Shown: positions 33,340-45,937 of the stretch, in pieces
How positions within the stretch are numbered: position 1 is the first letter of the stretch
Layout: the number at the start of each line of letters is the position of its first letter
Assembly: GCA_035048485.1 (NCBI GenBank)
Contig: CM068584.1
Coordinates: forward strand, 70,013,407 to 70,077,406
DNA length: 64,000 bases
DNA from: Pteria penguin
Lineage: Eukaryota; Mollusca; Bivalvia; Pterioida; Pteriidae
Reading direction: 5' to 3'
Made by a program: the position numbers and the translations under genes
The notes under the pieces: generated by a model
What the model saw: the letters and a program-made list of their open reading frames with translations, nothing else
Told to the model about the DNA's origin: nothing
The model's database searches: none

Positions 33340-33580
33340 CCTTAGTTATACCTGTTTTAAACCCAGGGTTAAACCGTTTTAAACGGTTTAACCCTGAGTT
33401 AGAGTTACCGTTTTAACCCTGGGTTAAACCTTTTTAACCCTGGGTTAACCCTGGGTTAAAACGGTGTAACCCTGGGTTAAAACGGTTAAACCCTGGGTTG
33501 ACCCTGGGTTAAAACTTTTTTAACCCTGGGTTAAAACGGTTTAACCCTGGGTTAAAACGGTTAAAAAGTTCAAACCAATT
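33340..33580. repeat. AACCCTGGGTT-type degenerate minisatellite (copy B)
   Basis: Mirror of 3260-3530, with the same self-complementary units. Confidence 0.85.
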
Positions 33581-34023
33581 CAAACTGTTTACCCCAAGGG
33601 TTACCTAATCCTAGTGGCTTATATATTAATTGACATATGTTTCTCACGTTTTAGAAGTACAAAGCGCAAGAAAGTAAGAACTTAGAATATTTCTGGCATT
33701 GTATTTTTAATTTCCTTTCCTCGTTATAGTCGCTATATGTTTCTTTATTTCTCTATTCTGTCATGTACAATTTATCTTTTGTATATTCATTTCAGTCCTT
33801 TCTTTCTTAACCCGATTTAGGATGGTGTATACATCTTGTTCGAAGTCTCGGTTTACATTACTTTGTGTTTTCTTTTTCTTGTCTTTTTAAAGTTTATTTT
33901 GTTTTATATGCAATTACAATGTAAGAGTTTTTAAAGGCATTACTTTAGATAATTCATTGACATCGATTTAAGAAATTTAAGATTTTGATTCATATTTATT
34001 TGACATGCATTGTAACATTTCAG

Positions 34024-35201
34024 ATGGAAGATCAGATGGACGTTGAAGAACGAATGGAGGCGTTGGAAAGTTTTGTTATAAATAAACTGAAGGCGTTTGG
34101 CGAAGAGATGGCGAAAACCGCAAGTAATGAGAGACAGGAGGTGGAGTCATTAAAGAGGAAAGTGGAGGAGTTAGAAGAGAAAGGTGAACAAATGGGGGCG
34201 AAGATAAGAATATTGGAAAATGAGAACCAGTGCCTTAGACACAGGAGCCAGGAAGGGGCTACCCCAACCAAAGATGGATTTGTAGCCCCAAAGGAGCTCG
34301 GGGATGTTTCCCCTCAACTAAAGGAACAACTAGCTCCTTACGAAACAAGAGTTAAAACTCACAAGAGGGAGAAGTGTACAAAAGTACAACAGATGTACAT
34401 CCTCAGATGGTTTGAGGAAAATCAAGATTCTATAGGTAAATATTAAGTTATTTTGATATGTAGCAATGCATTACTATGAAATAAAACTTCATCTAGATAG
34501 TACACATACCGTTCATTGATATTCATTTATCATTTCAGTTGCGCATGTGTTGTGTCATCTGCGAAACATAGCACCACTTACGTTGCACATGGGATGTTTT
34601 CCGTGTGTTTGTTTGTTCGTCTGTTAATCTATTTTCGACACTTTAAATGCCACACCTTATAACTTTGTATTTTTAGGCAATAGAGTTTTCGATTCTGACA
34701 TCAGGGAACCTCATAAGGAGAAATTTGTATCCGGATTAACAATTTGAAGGTTTCAATTTCATAATTGATTAGAATTGATTCCAGTGCATCTTGTCCTTCA
34801 TCTGAATTTCAGGGGTCTGTGAACGTCCGCTGTGGTACAATGTTGTTAGTGCCATTGTCATGTTACACCAGTAACTTTCATATTGTGCTAATGTCTCGTT
34901 ATAATCCGTAGAAGGCACATTCTATTTTATTGTATAAACATATAATATATCATTATATATTGCATTATAAAGTAACAATTCATTTACAGCCAGCTCCACC
35001 AATTCAGGGGCCGAGGACCTGTTCCGAGACGGAATAAGGGACGGCATGTGGGATAGGCATGATACCTGCGAGTTTTCCAACGGCTTCCTGTCTTACCTGG
35101 TTGAAAAGATAAAGGCCCTGAAAAGGAAACAACGGATGAGTAAACGCATGGAGGAACTGGAAAGCATGTTGGGTAATGACGATGCGCTGTTACAAATGTA
35201 A
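34024..35201 (+). CDS. Coiled-coil gene copy B, the only fully open copy (two coding exons, 207 aa)
   Basis: Exon 1 is 34024-34435: ATG directly after TTTCAG, donor G|GTAAAT. Exon 2 is 34990-35201: acceptor TTTACAG, stop TAA 35199-35201. The join is phase 1 and reads through as ...Q-D-S-I-A-S-S-T. Residues about 1-75 are acidic and basic heptads (V-E-S-L-K-R-K-V-E-E-L-E-E-K), a probable coiled coil. Residues about 97-137 contain V-S-P-Q-L and Q-M-Y-I-L-R-W-F. Exon 2 has R-D-G-M-W-D-R and a basic K-I-K-A-L-K-R-K helix. The same C-terminal blocks occur in gene D. The family is not recognised; a DNA-associated or structural role is only a guess. No AATAAA or ATTAAA is seen between the stop and the telomeric tract at 35728. 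Confidence 0.82.
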
Positions 35202-35727
35202 ATGTGATTGAATCTGGACTGCCGATTCTAATTTCTTGATGATTATAATCACCATGATATACAAAAAGTTATGCATGATGTTGCTTTGTTTTATGTTATT
35301 TTTTTTATTTTTATATTATTATGTGTAATGTTTGTTTATTTGTGAAAATTTCACCTGATATGTTGATAACCATGCAATATTATGCTTTAATAATTGTGCA
35401 ATCTTGATTTTGATATTTTTAAACTGTTGTGAAAATATATTTCCAATCGCTTTATATATTCCTTACTTTGTTATTTTGTGTTTGATTGTTGAAATCACTA
35501 TGATATACAAAAAGTATACATGATGTTGCTTTTTTTATGTTTTTTTTATTATTATGTGTAATGTTTGTATATTAGTAAAAATTGTACCTGATATCAACTA
35601 TTCAATGTTATGCTTTAAAAATTGTGCAATATTGATTTTGATATTTTTAACGTGTTGTAAACATCTTTTTCCAATTGCTCTTTGTTATTATTTGCTTGAT
35701 GGTTGAAATGTGTATGGTATACAAAGC
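35202..35727 (+). other. 3' flank of copy B, ~240-bp tandem duplication
   Basis: Two copies of a segment beginning ATGATATACAAAAAGT (about 35252 and 35500), with a third start truncated at the telomeric tract. No canonical poly(A) signal and no gene. Confidence 0.6.
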
Positions 35728-35797
35728 AGGGTTAGGGTTAGGGTTAGGGTTAGGGTATAGGCATTTTGCGGGAAGGGTTAGGGTTAGGGTTAGGGTA
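35728..35797 (+). repeat. Interstitial telomeric tracts (TTAGGG) with nested box
   Basis: Two TTAGGG runs (35728-35755, 35774-35795) separated by TATAGGCATTTTGCGGGAAG. A partial box then restarts at 35848 after TATCACG. The nested pattern suggests repeated joining at this box. Confidence 0.9.
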
Positions 35798-36837
35798 TAG
35801 GCATTTTGCGGGAAGAGAAGAGAATTTTTCTAAAATAGATATCACGTTAGGGTATAGGCATTTTGCGGGAAGAGAAGAGAATTTTTCTAAAATAGATATC
35901 ACGTGACCAGAATGTTCTCATAAGATTTGTGTAGTAAATTCATATCTGAATGGGCTGTATCTTTTTAATTTGTGAACCAATTTATTTGAACTTGGTCTCA
36001 TTTTGTAGGCCTACAAATATCCTCCTTCTCATGTATTAATGATAAATTCTATATGAAATATTACGCCAGTTTGGATGCAAAACGTCTAATCTTGTATTGT
36101 TTCTTGCTCCATTTTATAATTTTTTGCACTTTGTTATGATCCAAATGATCACAAATGTTTAAACCGGATAAAACGGTTTAACCCAGGTTCAACCGGTTTA
36201 ACCCTGGTTTAAACCGGTTAACCCTTACTCGAAAATTCGTCTTTGTTGTCGTTTTTAGTCCAAATCTGTGTATACGACTGAGGCTCTCGTTGATAACATG
36301 TGTTCATATCAATTATTCAATGAATTTAAAAGTTTATATCTTTGGAAATCATCTTATGTGAATTCTCTGTTCATTTAGTCTATGGATTTAAAGATAGTAA
36401 TAACAATATTGTTAATATTATTATCACAAAAAAGGTAAGATAAAACTATGATATAAATATCTTTATTTAACCAGTTTTCTCTTTGGGTGTGATGCATTTT
36501 AAATGTCTTTTTGGATTGCAATGTAAAATTAGACATTATAAAAAGGGGAAAGAATTTGAATTGTTCCTTATATTGTGGTTATAGCCACGACTATGTGAAA
36601 CCAGTTACTTTCGATTTTTGTTTTTTAACCGCTGCAATTAAGTTGCGTTTTTAATATTAATTGACCGTCCAAAGTCGGCACCGTAACTCTAGTACAATCA
36701 AAATTTTCCAAATGCAGTCGGTATCGTAAGTCTAAAACAATCGATTATTTTTGTGATTTTTTCGATTTCATTATTGTCATGTTTCAAATACATGCCCTTG
36801 AACAGTGTGTTCTTCTTTCTGTAGATTGTCATACACA
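35798..36837 (+). promoter_or_regulatory. E3 upstream region
   Basis: Equivalent to 23236-24218: GCGGGAAG and TCACGTGA next to the telomeric tract, AACCGGTT words, donor at 36434/36435, TATAAAAAG at 36537-36545, acceptor ending 36824. The first ~50 bases of the box are duplicated. Confidence 0.5.
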
Positions 36838-39483
36838 ATGGAGTTAGAGGAACAGACGTTTGAGGATACCGTCTTTGAAAACCTGTCATTTGTTGAAAAA
36901 GTGAGACGTTATAACTCAACACAAGCATTCTTGAAACGGCAAGATGGTAAAATTTATATGAGATCCACTACTCTAACGCCATCCGAACAGGATACGTGGT
37001 TAGAATTTTGTAATGACATTGATGGGTGTGTTTTGGAACTCCGAGGAGTCCATGCAATATCATTGCCTCTAAGACATTTGACGCTTATGAACAAGGATAA
37101 TTTTAGCCTTAGACCAGTGAAAGATATGTTAAAAAAACACTTGGATCTAACATTATTCTCAAAGGTTGACTTAAAGAATTTTAACAACTCCCTTGGATTT
37201 CAAATTTTCTATGAAGGCGGTTGGGAAGGTTGGATAGCTCTTATTCCAGCAGGTGGAAGTGTTATGTATCCGAACGATGTGATAAGGAAAATAACATTCG
37301 ATGCCTTTGCGGGATGAAACGAGACTTTCGTTCAGAACTATTGGAATTAGCCACCAACGGAATATGCATACAAACTCTGGCCAAACATGACTTGAATGAT
37401 GTGCATAAACTTTTTGTTTTACCAGACGATAGAAGCATGATTCTTTTAGCTCTTCAACGAGCTATTGCCAACATAACAATTGGATCCTTTCGTCCTATTA
37501 TTTTCACCTTTCGCTTTGGGGAGAAAATGTCAAATGGACTTTCACTTGCTGGATTTGACTTAAGCCTCATCACAAAGGCTACTGTGCATGCAGCCGTTCA
37601 GATAAAATCACAATGTGACGGTATTGAACTTCTGTGGTCCTTGGACGGTTTGAATAATGTGTCAGGCAGGAGAGGAATCCTAGGTACCTGTCTTTCGTTC
37701 AACGATTGTGCAAACTTTCAATCCAACCTGGATGGACGACCAATGGATATATCTCCAATCTTACGCGAGGTTAGTACGGCTAAGTTAAGATTCGTTCAAC
37801 TTTATGCAGACATTCCGCACAGAAGGCCCCCAGGTCGATACCATCCGGTGTCAGGGGGCATTCTAGCCAGCACATGCATGCATCCTAATTCAGCACGGGC
37901 CCTCATGCGTGATGCAGACTTATACCTGTCAGCAATAGGCAGTTCTTTGTTATGTCTTCAAAAAAGTTCATGCCGATTAGAAATAGTTGTAGAATCCATT
38001 CCGACCATTAATCATTTAGATGCCTCAGATTTCATAGACTTTACAAAATTGACAAATCTGTTACAAGAACAGGCCATGATAGTCCCTATACCGAGAATTG
38101 TGATTCAGAAAGTTCGAGAAATTGCCATAGGTTTACTAGATGAACTTCGAAACATTTTTAGTGAAAAGAAACGCACCGTTAACATTGGGGCAACATGGCA
38201 GGCTTACCAATTTGAGCTAGCAATAGAGAAACTTCTCTGGGGTCATCCATTATGTTGGAGAAGCAATCACTATTCTACGCCTTTAGGGCCAGGCGTATTA
38301 GGAAACTCGAAAAGCCTCACTGATCAGCTCGGATTTTTGGCATTAAGCAATCCCAGAACCGCAACCGAAACCGAATCTACCTTGCCACCACTTGCAATAT
38401 GGACATGTTCCCCAGACGTTTGTTTAAGCATCAAACGAGCCGCCGGGTTTGATGATTATATAGATTCCAGCTACAGTGTTTCACGACTTAGGAAAGGCCA
38501 AAATATTCTCATCATACGACCAGTTCTTGTATCAGTTACAGAGTGTTAACACTAGATACCCTGTAGTAGGTTCCATCACCAAAGAAAACTTATGTGACAC
38601 TCTGACGTATAGGAGAAGGACTGACACCAAAATGGTTTATCCGAAATTGTGTTTAATGATAGAGAATCATAATCTAAACCTCTTTGAAATATTGTCTGCG
38701 GGCCTTGAAGAACTTGGACTTGTTTATTTTCCTGCTCTTACACTTACCACCGGAAAAGACGCAACACTAACTTGGACCTACAAAAATAATTATTGGAAAA
38801 TTATTAACGACAAAAGAATCGAACTAGTCAACAGCCAAACCCTTGATATGATATATAATCTTGTCAAAGGAGATCTCCAGAAAAGAGACTTAATCTATGT
38901 GAGCAAGTTGAAAAAAATAACAGTCCAGTTACCGTGGTTAGACGTCTGTTTACGAAAGCTCAAGACAAAAAATCTTTCTCTAGACCTGACCGTCACCACT
39001 TTGACGTTTGTAAGCTGCATTGCTTTTATGATGGATGGATGGTTTGTCAACTTTGATAGTTTTCCTAAATTGATGCGTGAAGTGCCTTTGTCTGCCAAGC
39101 AATTGCAAAAACTTGAAATACTGTCATGTTATGTATTGCAATCATTTCGATTCAACCAACTGACATTATACCGCCTACATTGGACCATACCACACAAGTT
39201 GATCCAAGAGCGTACCGTTGAAACGAAACGGGATCAAATTGAGGATTCAAACCGCGAGGTCCCTAACTACGAGTTACAAGAGGAGAATACTCTTAAATTC
39301 AGTGATGAACATATTCATGAAGACCAAGACATCGCTCCAAGACGAGAAGCAACATGCAGACCGATTAGAATAAATCGTAGCACAAAATGGAGTGAAGCAG
39401 AAATTGACATTGTGAAGAAGATAAAACTGGTTAAAATCGTACACATAAAGAGATGTATAATGTATATCGTGATAAATGTATGA
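36838..39483 (+). pseudogene. E3: copy of the large unknown gene E with two lesions
   Basis: Starts at ATG 36838. A one-G deletion near 37312 (GCGGGATG where E2 has GCGGGGATG) ends the first frame at 37317; the second frame runs to 38549. A 38-bp deletion at 38479/38480 relative to E2 then moves it to a third frame, which ends at 39483. The total of 2646 bases equals the 2685-base intact length minus 1 minus 38. It shares with E2 the nine clustered transversions near the C-terminus. Product unknown, as for E1 and E2. Confidence 0.82.
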
Positions 39484-40084
39484 CTGAAAACATTCCATTC
39501 AGGACATTTAAATCCTTTCAATTGAAGCTGTATAAAGTTTAGATAAATGATATTTGACTTTAAGAATTTTAGCACGATTGTAGTAATTGTTTGAACTATA
39601 ATACAATTAGTATGGTATCGATATCTGTGTTTTGATTAATATCTATAAAGGAATGATATATGTATTTCGTCAATCTTTACTTGAATCAATGTAAGTTCTA
39701 GTAGTTATATTAATATTATAATACACATCTGGTGTTTACCTTTTATACTTCTATGATTAAATTTAATACAGATGACATTGATTCAAGGCAAGGTTTATGA
39801 AATAATTATTAACGGGATATACAGCTTTAAGGAGGATACCAACTTAAGATGAAAAAGGACCAATGCTGAGATGTAATGTCAGACATAACCTTTACGAAAT
39901 CCATTCTTTATCTCTTTATGCACTGACTTCATCAAAAGAGGACTTTAACAATAGACATACCAAATGTAGCCTGTGTGTATCAAGAGTTTGAGAAAGGGTT
40001 TAAGCAGGATATTAGAAGTATTCCCCGGAACTCGAAAGCAAATATCACATATGAAAAAGAAATTTAAGCGATGGTTACAGTTAT
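39484..40084. other. 3' flank of E3, no gene seen
   Basis: Near-identical to 26903-27500, including ATTAAA. Confidence 0.45.
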
Positions 40085-41079
40085 TTTTAACCCTTGAAGT
40101 TTGACCTTCGGGGTTAAAAATGTTGACCCTTGGGTTCAAAATGTTTCCAACGGTTTCAACATTTTTAACACTTTGGGTTAAAAAATTGACTCTTGGGGTT
40201 AAAACGTTTGACCCTTTTTAACCCTTGGGGTCAAATTGGGGTTAAAAAGTTTGATCCTTTTTTAACCCTTGGGGTTAAAAAGTTTGACCCTTTTTAACCC
40301 TTGGGGTTAAAAAGTTTGACCCTTTTTAACCCTTGGGGTTAAATTGGGGTTAAAAAATTTGACCCTTTTTAACCCTTGGGGTAAAATTGGAGTTAACAAA
40401 GTTTTAACTTTTTTAACTCTTGGGGTTAAATTGGGGTTAAAAAGTTTGACCCTTTTGAACCCTCGGGGTTAAATTGGGGTTAAAAAGTTTGACCCTTTTT
40501 AACTCTTGGGGTTAAATTGGGGTTGAAAAGTTTGACCCTTTTTAACCCTTTGGGTTAAATTAGGGTTAAACAATTTGACCCTTTTTAACCCTTGGGGTAA
40601 AATTGGAGTTAACAAAGTTTTAACTTTTTTAACTCTTGGGGTTAAATTGGGGTTAAAAAGTTTGACCCTTTTGAACCCTCGGGGTTAAATTGGGGTTAAA
40701 AAGTTTGACCCTTTTTAACTCTTGGGGTTAAATTGGGGTTGAAAAGTTTGACCCTTTTTAACCCTTTGGGTTAAATTAGGGTTAAACAATTTGACCCTTT
40801 TTAACCCTTGGGGTTAAATTGGGGTTAAAACGTTTGACCATTTTTAACACTTGTGGTAAAATTGGGGTTAAAAAGTTTGACCCTTTTTAACCCTTCGGGT
40901 TAATTTGGGGTTAAAAAGTTTGACCCTTTTAACCCTTGGGGTTAAATTGGGGTTAAAAAGTTTGATCCTTTTTAACCCTTGGGGTTAAATTGGGGTTAAA
41001 AAGTTTGACCCTTTTTAACCCTTGGGGTTAAATTGGGGTTAAAAAGTTTGACCCTTTTTAACCCTTGGGGTTAAATTGG
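40085..41079. repeat. TTAACCCC minisatellite (E3 3' side)
   Basis: ~43-bp units as after E1 and E2; about 1.0 kb here. Confidence 0.9.
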
Positions 41080-41099
41080 GGTTAGGGTTAGGGTTAGGA
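41080..41099 (+). repeat. Interstitial telomeric tract (TTAGGG)x3
   Basis: M2/M3 border, identical context to 29177-29198. Confidence 0.85.
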
Positions 41100-41612
41100 T
41101 AAGGGCATTATGCACCTTGAGAAGCGAATTTTCTAAAAATAGATGAGAAAGGGCAAAGACAACTGACTAAGTCTTAGGACATTAAACACAACAGGATAGC
41201 AAGTAAAATGTAGACATAAAATGACACCACAAAGATATTGTACACAGTCGAGAAGAGTCACACATGAGCTTGACCAAGTGAAGTCCAGTATTAATCTTTA
41301 ATAACACCTATAATTCAAAGTATGACATGACTTATGTATCGAGACTTCAAAGATTTTAGCAACATGAACAACGGATATAATTGGCAATAAGGACCAGACA
41401 TGCATTTTTCGGGTAAAAAACCAATAACTTTGAAATCTGAGGATTTGGAAAACTCTAAAAAGTAATACATCAACGGAACTTTACCGTGAAACTTGGCTTT
41501 ATGTGCCCTCGGGTGCTAACAGTCCACCAGCAGTGACATTTACCAAGTAATACAAAAGCATCGAAATTTCAAAGAGATATGCACCATAAACAACGGATAT
41601 AATTGACTATAT

Positions 41613-41657
41613 GGACCAGACATGTATGTTTCGGGTAAAAACCCTCATCAGTGATCC
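41613..41657 (-). ncRNA. Type I hammerhead ribozyme (copy C)
   Basis: On the complement the sequence is identical to copy B: CTGATGA core, GGGT/ACCC helix II, GAA, ACAT/ATGT helix III, cleavage C at 41619, TGGTCC/GGATCA helix I. The degenerate partner lies near 41391-41436. Confidence 0.88.
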
Positions 41658-41659
41658 TA

Positions 41660-42620
41660 CATGAATAACAAAATTGTATCTATAATACTTACTGAGATAT
41701 TGACTGAGACATAAGATTCACTTTTACATCCAATTGACGCAAATTGATTAAACCTTAATTCCGATTTATATCTAATAACATACTTATTTTTAAAAACATG
41801 TTCCTATAAGAAATTCTTTATCAATATCAAAGTGTTATATATCATTGGAAAGGTCTTGATCTCTTCTAAATATCCATATAAATCTAAAAATTCTATCGAT
41901 AATACTTACTGAGATATTTACTGAGGCGTATCAACCCGTTTTACATCCAATTGAAGCAAATTGATTACACCATAATTCCGATTTATACCTAATTACATAC
42001 CTATTTTTAAAAGCATGTTCCTATAAGAAATTCTTTATCAATATCAAAGTGTTATATATCATTGGAAAGGTCTTGATCTTTTCTAAATATCCATATAAAT
42101 TAAATTTTTTTTATCTATAATACTTACTGAGATATTTACCGAGGTGTATCACCCAGTTTTACATCCAATTGAAGCAAATTGATTATACCTTAATTCCGAA
42201 TTATACCCTATAACATCCTAATTTTCAACACGATGTTTCTATTAGAAATACTTTACTTATATCAATGTGCTATACACCATTGAAAAGGTCAAGATTTCTT
42301 CTAAATATCGATATAAATTTAAACATTCTATCTATAATAATCGCTAAGATATTCACTGAGGCATATGGCTCACCTTTACATCCAATTGAAGCAAATTGAT
42401 TACCTCTTAATTCCGATGCATTTCCAATAACACACCTATTTTAACACACAATTTCTATCAGAAATCCTTTACTAATATTAATATTCTATACATCATTAGA
42501 AAGGTCTTGAAGTCCTCTAAATATGGATATCAATTATAAATTTTTACCTATTATAGTTACTGAGATATCATCCGTTAAAGATGGCTCATTTTCCAAATCC
42601 AATTTGTGCAAATTAGTTGA
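41660..42620. repeat. ~217-bp tandem repeats upstream of promoter C
   Basis: Near-identical to 29770-30715. Confidence 0.88.
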
Positions 42621-42641
42621 AATTTTCGATCCGCTCCTGAG

Positions 42642-42727
42642 TATAAAAGGAAGCGGTTGACGCGCTACCAGTCATTCATGCGTTGGGATTTACTGTGTGT
42701 GGTTGGAAAATTATTCGCTCTGAGAAG
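42642..42727 (+). promoter_or_regulatory. TATA promoter and first exon of coiled-coil copy C
   Basis: TATAAAAG 42642-42649; noncoding exon ends GAGAAG|GTAAGT at 42727/42728. Confidence 0.78.
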
Positions 42728-42854
42728 GTAAGTTTCATTTATATTTTATTATCATGTAAATTTAAATGAAAGGTTAATAATTAATTAATTTTATTATTTA
42801 TTTACATTGTGATAAGGTTTAATTTTAATTTAAATTCTTTAAAAAATTTTTTTT

Positions 42855-43245
42855 GGTTTTTCTTTATTATGTAAAATACGAAAGGAATAGAATTTGGAAT
42901 ATTCTATCTGAATGTTGTAAATTGACAGAAATTTTACATTGTTGGCATTTTTTTTCTTTCTTTCTTTTTTTTAATCCGGTCTGTCATGTGAAATACGAAA
43001 GTTTTTTTTTTCTATGTAAAATACGAAAAGAGTCGAGTATGGAATATTCTATCAGACTATAAATTGACTCAGATTTAAGTTGTTAGAATTTATTGGATCC
43101 GATATGTCATGTGAAATACGAAAGAAATTAAATCTGGAGTATGTTTTATAATAGAGATTGGAACAGATTTAAGTTTAAGTTTATGTTTAAGTGAACAATG
43201 TTTTTTTTTTATCATCTCTGTCATGTTAAATACGAAAGAAAGCTG
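42855..43245 (+). repeat. ATGTGAAATACGAAAG repeats (copy C)
   Basis: Same series as 30955-31345; poly-T lengths differ by single bases. Confidence 0.6.
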
Positions 43246-43439
43246 TCATACCTTATGCATTGAATGCATTAAGATTTCACTTTAACTTTATTTTATGCAG
43301 ATATAGATAGATAATTAGATAGATAGATAGATATTAATATATATCGCGCGCGGGGAGGGGGTGCTGTTTCAACCTTTTCCTATGACTGGTCCTTTGTCCT
43401 TTATAATATTATGGTGTTTAAGAATGGGTTCGAGTTTTT

Positions 43440-43935
43440 TTCATGAAGATAAGAAGATGTAGCACACAAAGCAGAAATATTTGTGAGTATATTTCGATTT
43501 TTGTCGATTTTTTCTGTAGTTCACCGGTGAATCAACAGATTGTGTTGTTAATTTGATGTTGTTTGAACTTTATCCCCAATCCCATGCCCCACTCTAACCT
43601 TACCCACCACCCCGTGTTCTTTGTTGTATATTATTGTTGCATGAACCTAAAGAAGATAGAGATATGCAGCCCGCAAAGCAGAAATGGTGAGTATATGTCG
43701 ATTTTTGTCGATTTTCCCTGTGGTTCACGGGTGAATCTACAGATTGTGTTGTTTATTTCCTTCAGCCCCTCCCTTTCTCTGGCCCATTCCATGACCCATC
43801 CCAATGCCCATTCTTAGAGCTTATCTCTGACGGTAATTTTGAGAAGAAGATGACAGATCATAGATTCATAGGGTAAGTCTACATAAGTGAATCTATGCGT
43901 AAAATGCAGCCCGCTATGGCGTAAACTCAAGTAAG
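43440..43935 (+). repeat. Tandem leader-exon repeat (copy C)
   Basis: Same three-unit block as 31540-32035, with donors GTGAGT and GTAAGT and the TTCACCGGTGAA palindrome. Confidence 0.5.
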
Positions 43936-44902
43936 TATTAATTTGTTTGGTAGCAAAAAAACAAACTACCATACGTGTACTTATTTTAGCGCAACCAAAT
44001 TTTAGTGGAAGCATAGCTAAAATGCCAAATGGCGTATTAGCGTACTCATAAATTAGTACACTTATCTTATTTTCCATAAGTATCTATAAAAGAATAATTA
44101 TTTAGAGAAGCTTTAAATTACCGCAATTTCGGAAGCGCTCTTTCGATTAAAATATGAATCCCGCTAAAATAAGTACACATAAAGTATCTTGATGAGGCTC
44201 TCAGAAGTAAGTTAGATCTTTGGCAGATAGCACCAACTTAAGACACAACTTACGTCTAAGCACACGCCTAAGCCAAAGCCTCAGCCCAACCAAGCCCCAG
44301 CCACTAAAGCTTATAATTTATGTCTCGATACATTATTGGGCTTTAGATCGCAACAGTCATGTGATATAAGCTACTTTCGTATTTTGCTTAAATAATGTAA
44401 AAGGAGCTGTTATATGTTCAAACCTTTTTAATATAGCAACTATCCCGTCAATATCATATAAAAAGTCATAACAACTGCTGATATGTGCAATCTTTAATTA
44501 GCAAGAGTTCTTTCCTATAAAGAACATTCTCAGGATTTACACCATTCTTTATTATATCCTTAGTGTTGTCCCTGCATGCTATCAAGTACATAGCCTCGTC
44601 ATCCTGAAATCAGAATGTGCCAAAGGTCTCATATCTCTAGATATAGCTTACTATGATGAAATGCATTCACAGTACCGTTTTTTGTATTGACAACGACAAT
44701 TACTGAGTCACGCAAATGGTGAAATTAACTTATTTACGGTGCCACCCCACCCAAATCTATCGTGCGAACAGTGTAATTGATTAAAGGCACATTTAAATAT
44801 GTGTAAATATATCCCCATATACAGAGACTTATTTTATGAAAAACCATCTCTTTACTATAAAGAATAACACCAATAGATAAAAAAACACATTTAAAGAAAA
44901 AT

Positions 44903-44936
<34 letters not shown>

Positions 44937-44988
44937 TAGTAAATGAATTTAGAAAGGAAAGATGAAAGAAAGTATTAAGTCAACTTAC

Positions 44989-45207
44989 CTAACAGTAGGA
45001 TTTCGTGATAATCAATTTACTCCTACAGAAGCTCAAGACTTGTTGATAATCATTGTGTGACCAAAATCCGAAACCTGAGTGTCCATATATATTGATTGTG
45101 CAGGCATCTATAAACCTGTTGCTAATATATTCCTCGACGATAGGAAAGTCAGATGAATCATCAAATATCATCAGAAACATTGGAAGGAAGTCGTGAGATT
45201 CCGCCAT
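44989..45207 (-). CDS. Small ORF F (copy C), antisense
   Basis: Identical in layout to the copies at 3578-3796 and 33075-33293. The ATG lies in AAACATGGCGG, the frame is 72 codons, and the stop abuts a GTAAGT donor. Unknown product. Confidence 0.35.
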   Translation of the reverse strand: MAESHDFLPMFLMIFDDSSDFPIVEEYISNRFIDACTINIYGHSGFGFWSHNDYQQVLSFCRSKLIITKSYC

Positions 45208-45264
45208 GTTTTTACTTAGTTTGACACGTGTTAACCCTAACCCTACGGTCATCCCTTAGTTATA

Positions 45265-45500
45265 CCTGTTTTAACCCAGGGTTAAACCGTTTTAAACGGT
45301 TTAACCCTGAGTTAGAGTTACCGTTTTAACCCTGGGTTAAACCTTTTTAACCCTGGGTTAACCCTGGGTTAAAACGGTGTAACCCTGGGTTAAAACGGTT
45401 AAACCCTGGGTTGACCCTGGGTTAAAACTTTTTTAACCCTGGGTTTAAAACGGTTTAACCCTGGGTTAAAACGGTTAAAAAGTTCAAACCAATTCAAACT
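45265..45500. repeat. AACCCTGGGTT-type degenerate minisatellite (copy C)
   Basis: As at 33340-33580, with small length changes. Confidence 0.85.
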
Positions 45501-45937
45501 GTTTACCCCAAGGGTTACCTAATCCTAGTGGCTTATATATTAATTGACATATGTTTCTCACGTTTTAGAAGTACAAAGCGCAAGAAAGTAAGAACTTAGA
45601 ATATTTCTGGCATTGTATTTTTAATTTCCTTTCCTCGTTATAGTCGCTATATGTTTCTTTATTTCTCTATTCTGTCATGTACACTTTATCTTTTGTATAT
45701 TCATTTCAGTCCTTTCTTTCTTAACCCGATTTAGGATGGTGTATACATCTTGTTCGAAGTCTCGGTTTACATTACTTTGTGTTTTCTTTTTCTTGTCTTT
45801 TTAAAGTTTATTTTGTTTTATATGCAATTACAATGTAAGAGTTTTTAAAGGCATTACTTTAGATAATTCATTGACATCGATTTAAGAAATTTAAGATTTT
45901 GATTCATATTTATTTGACATGCATTGTAACATTTCAG

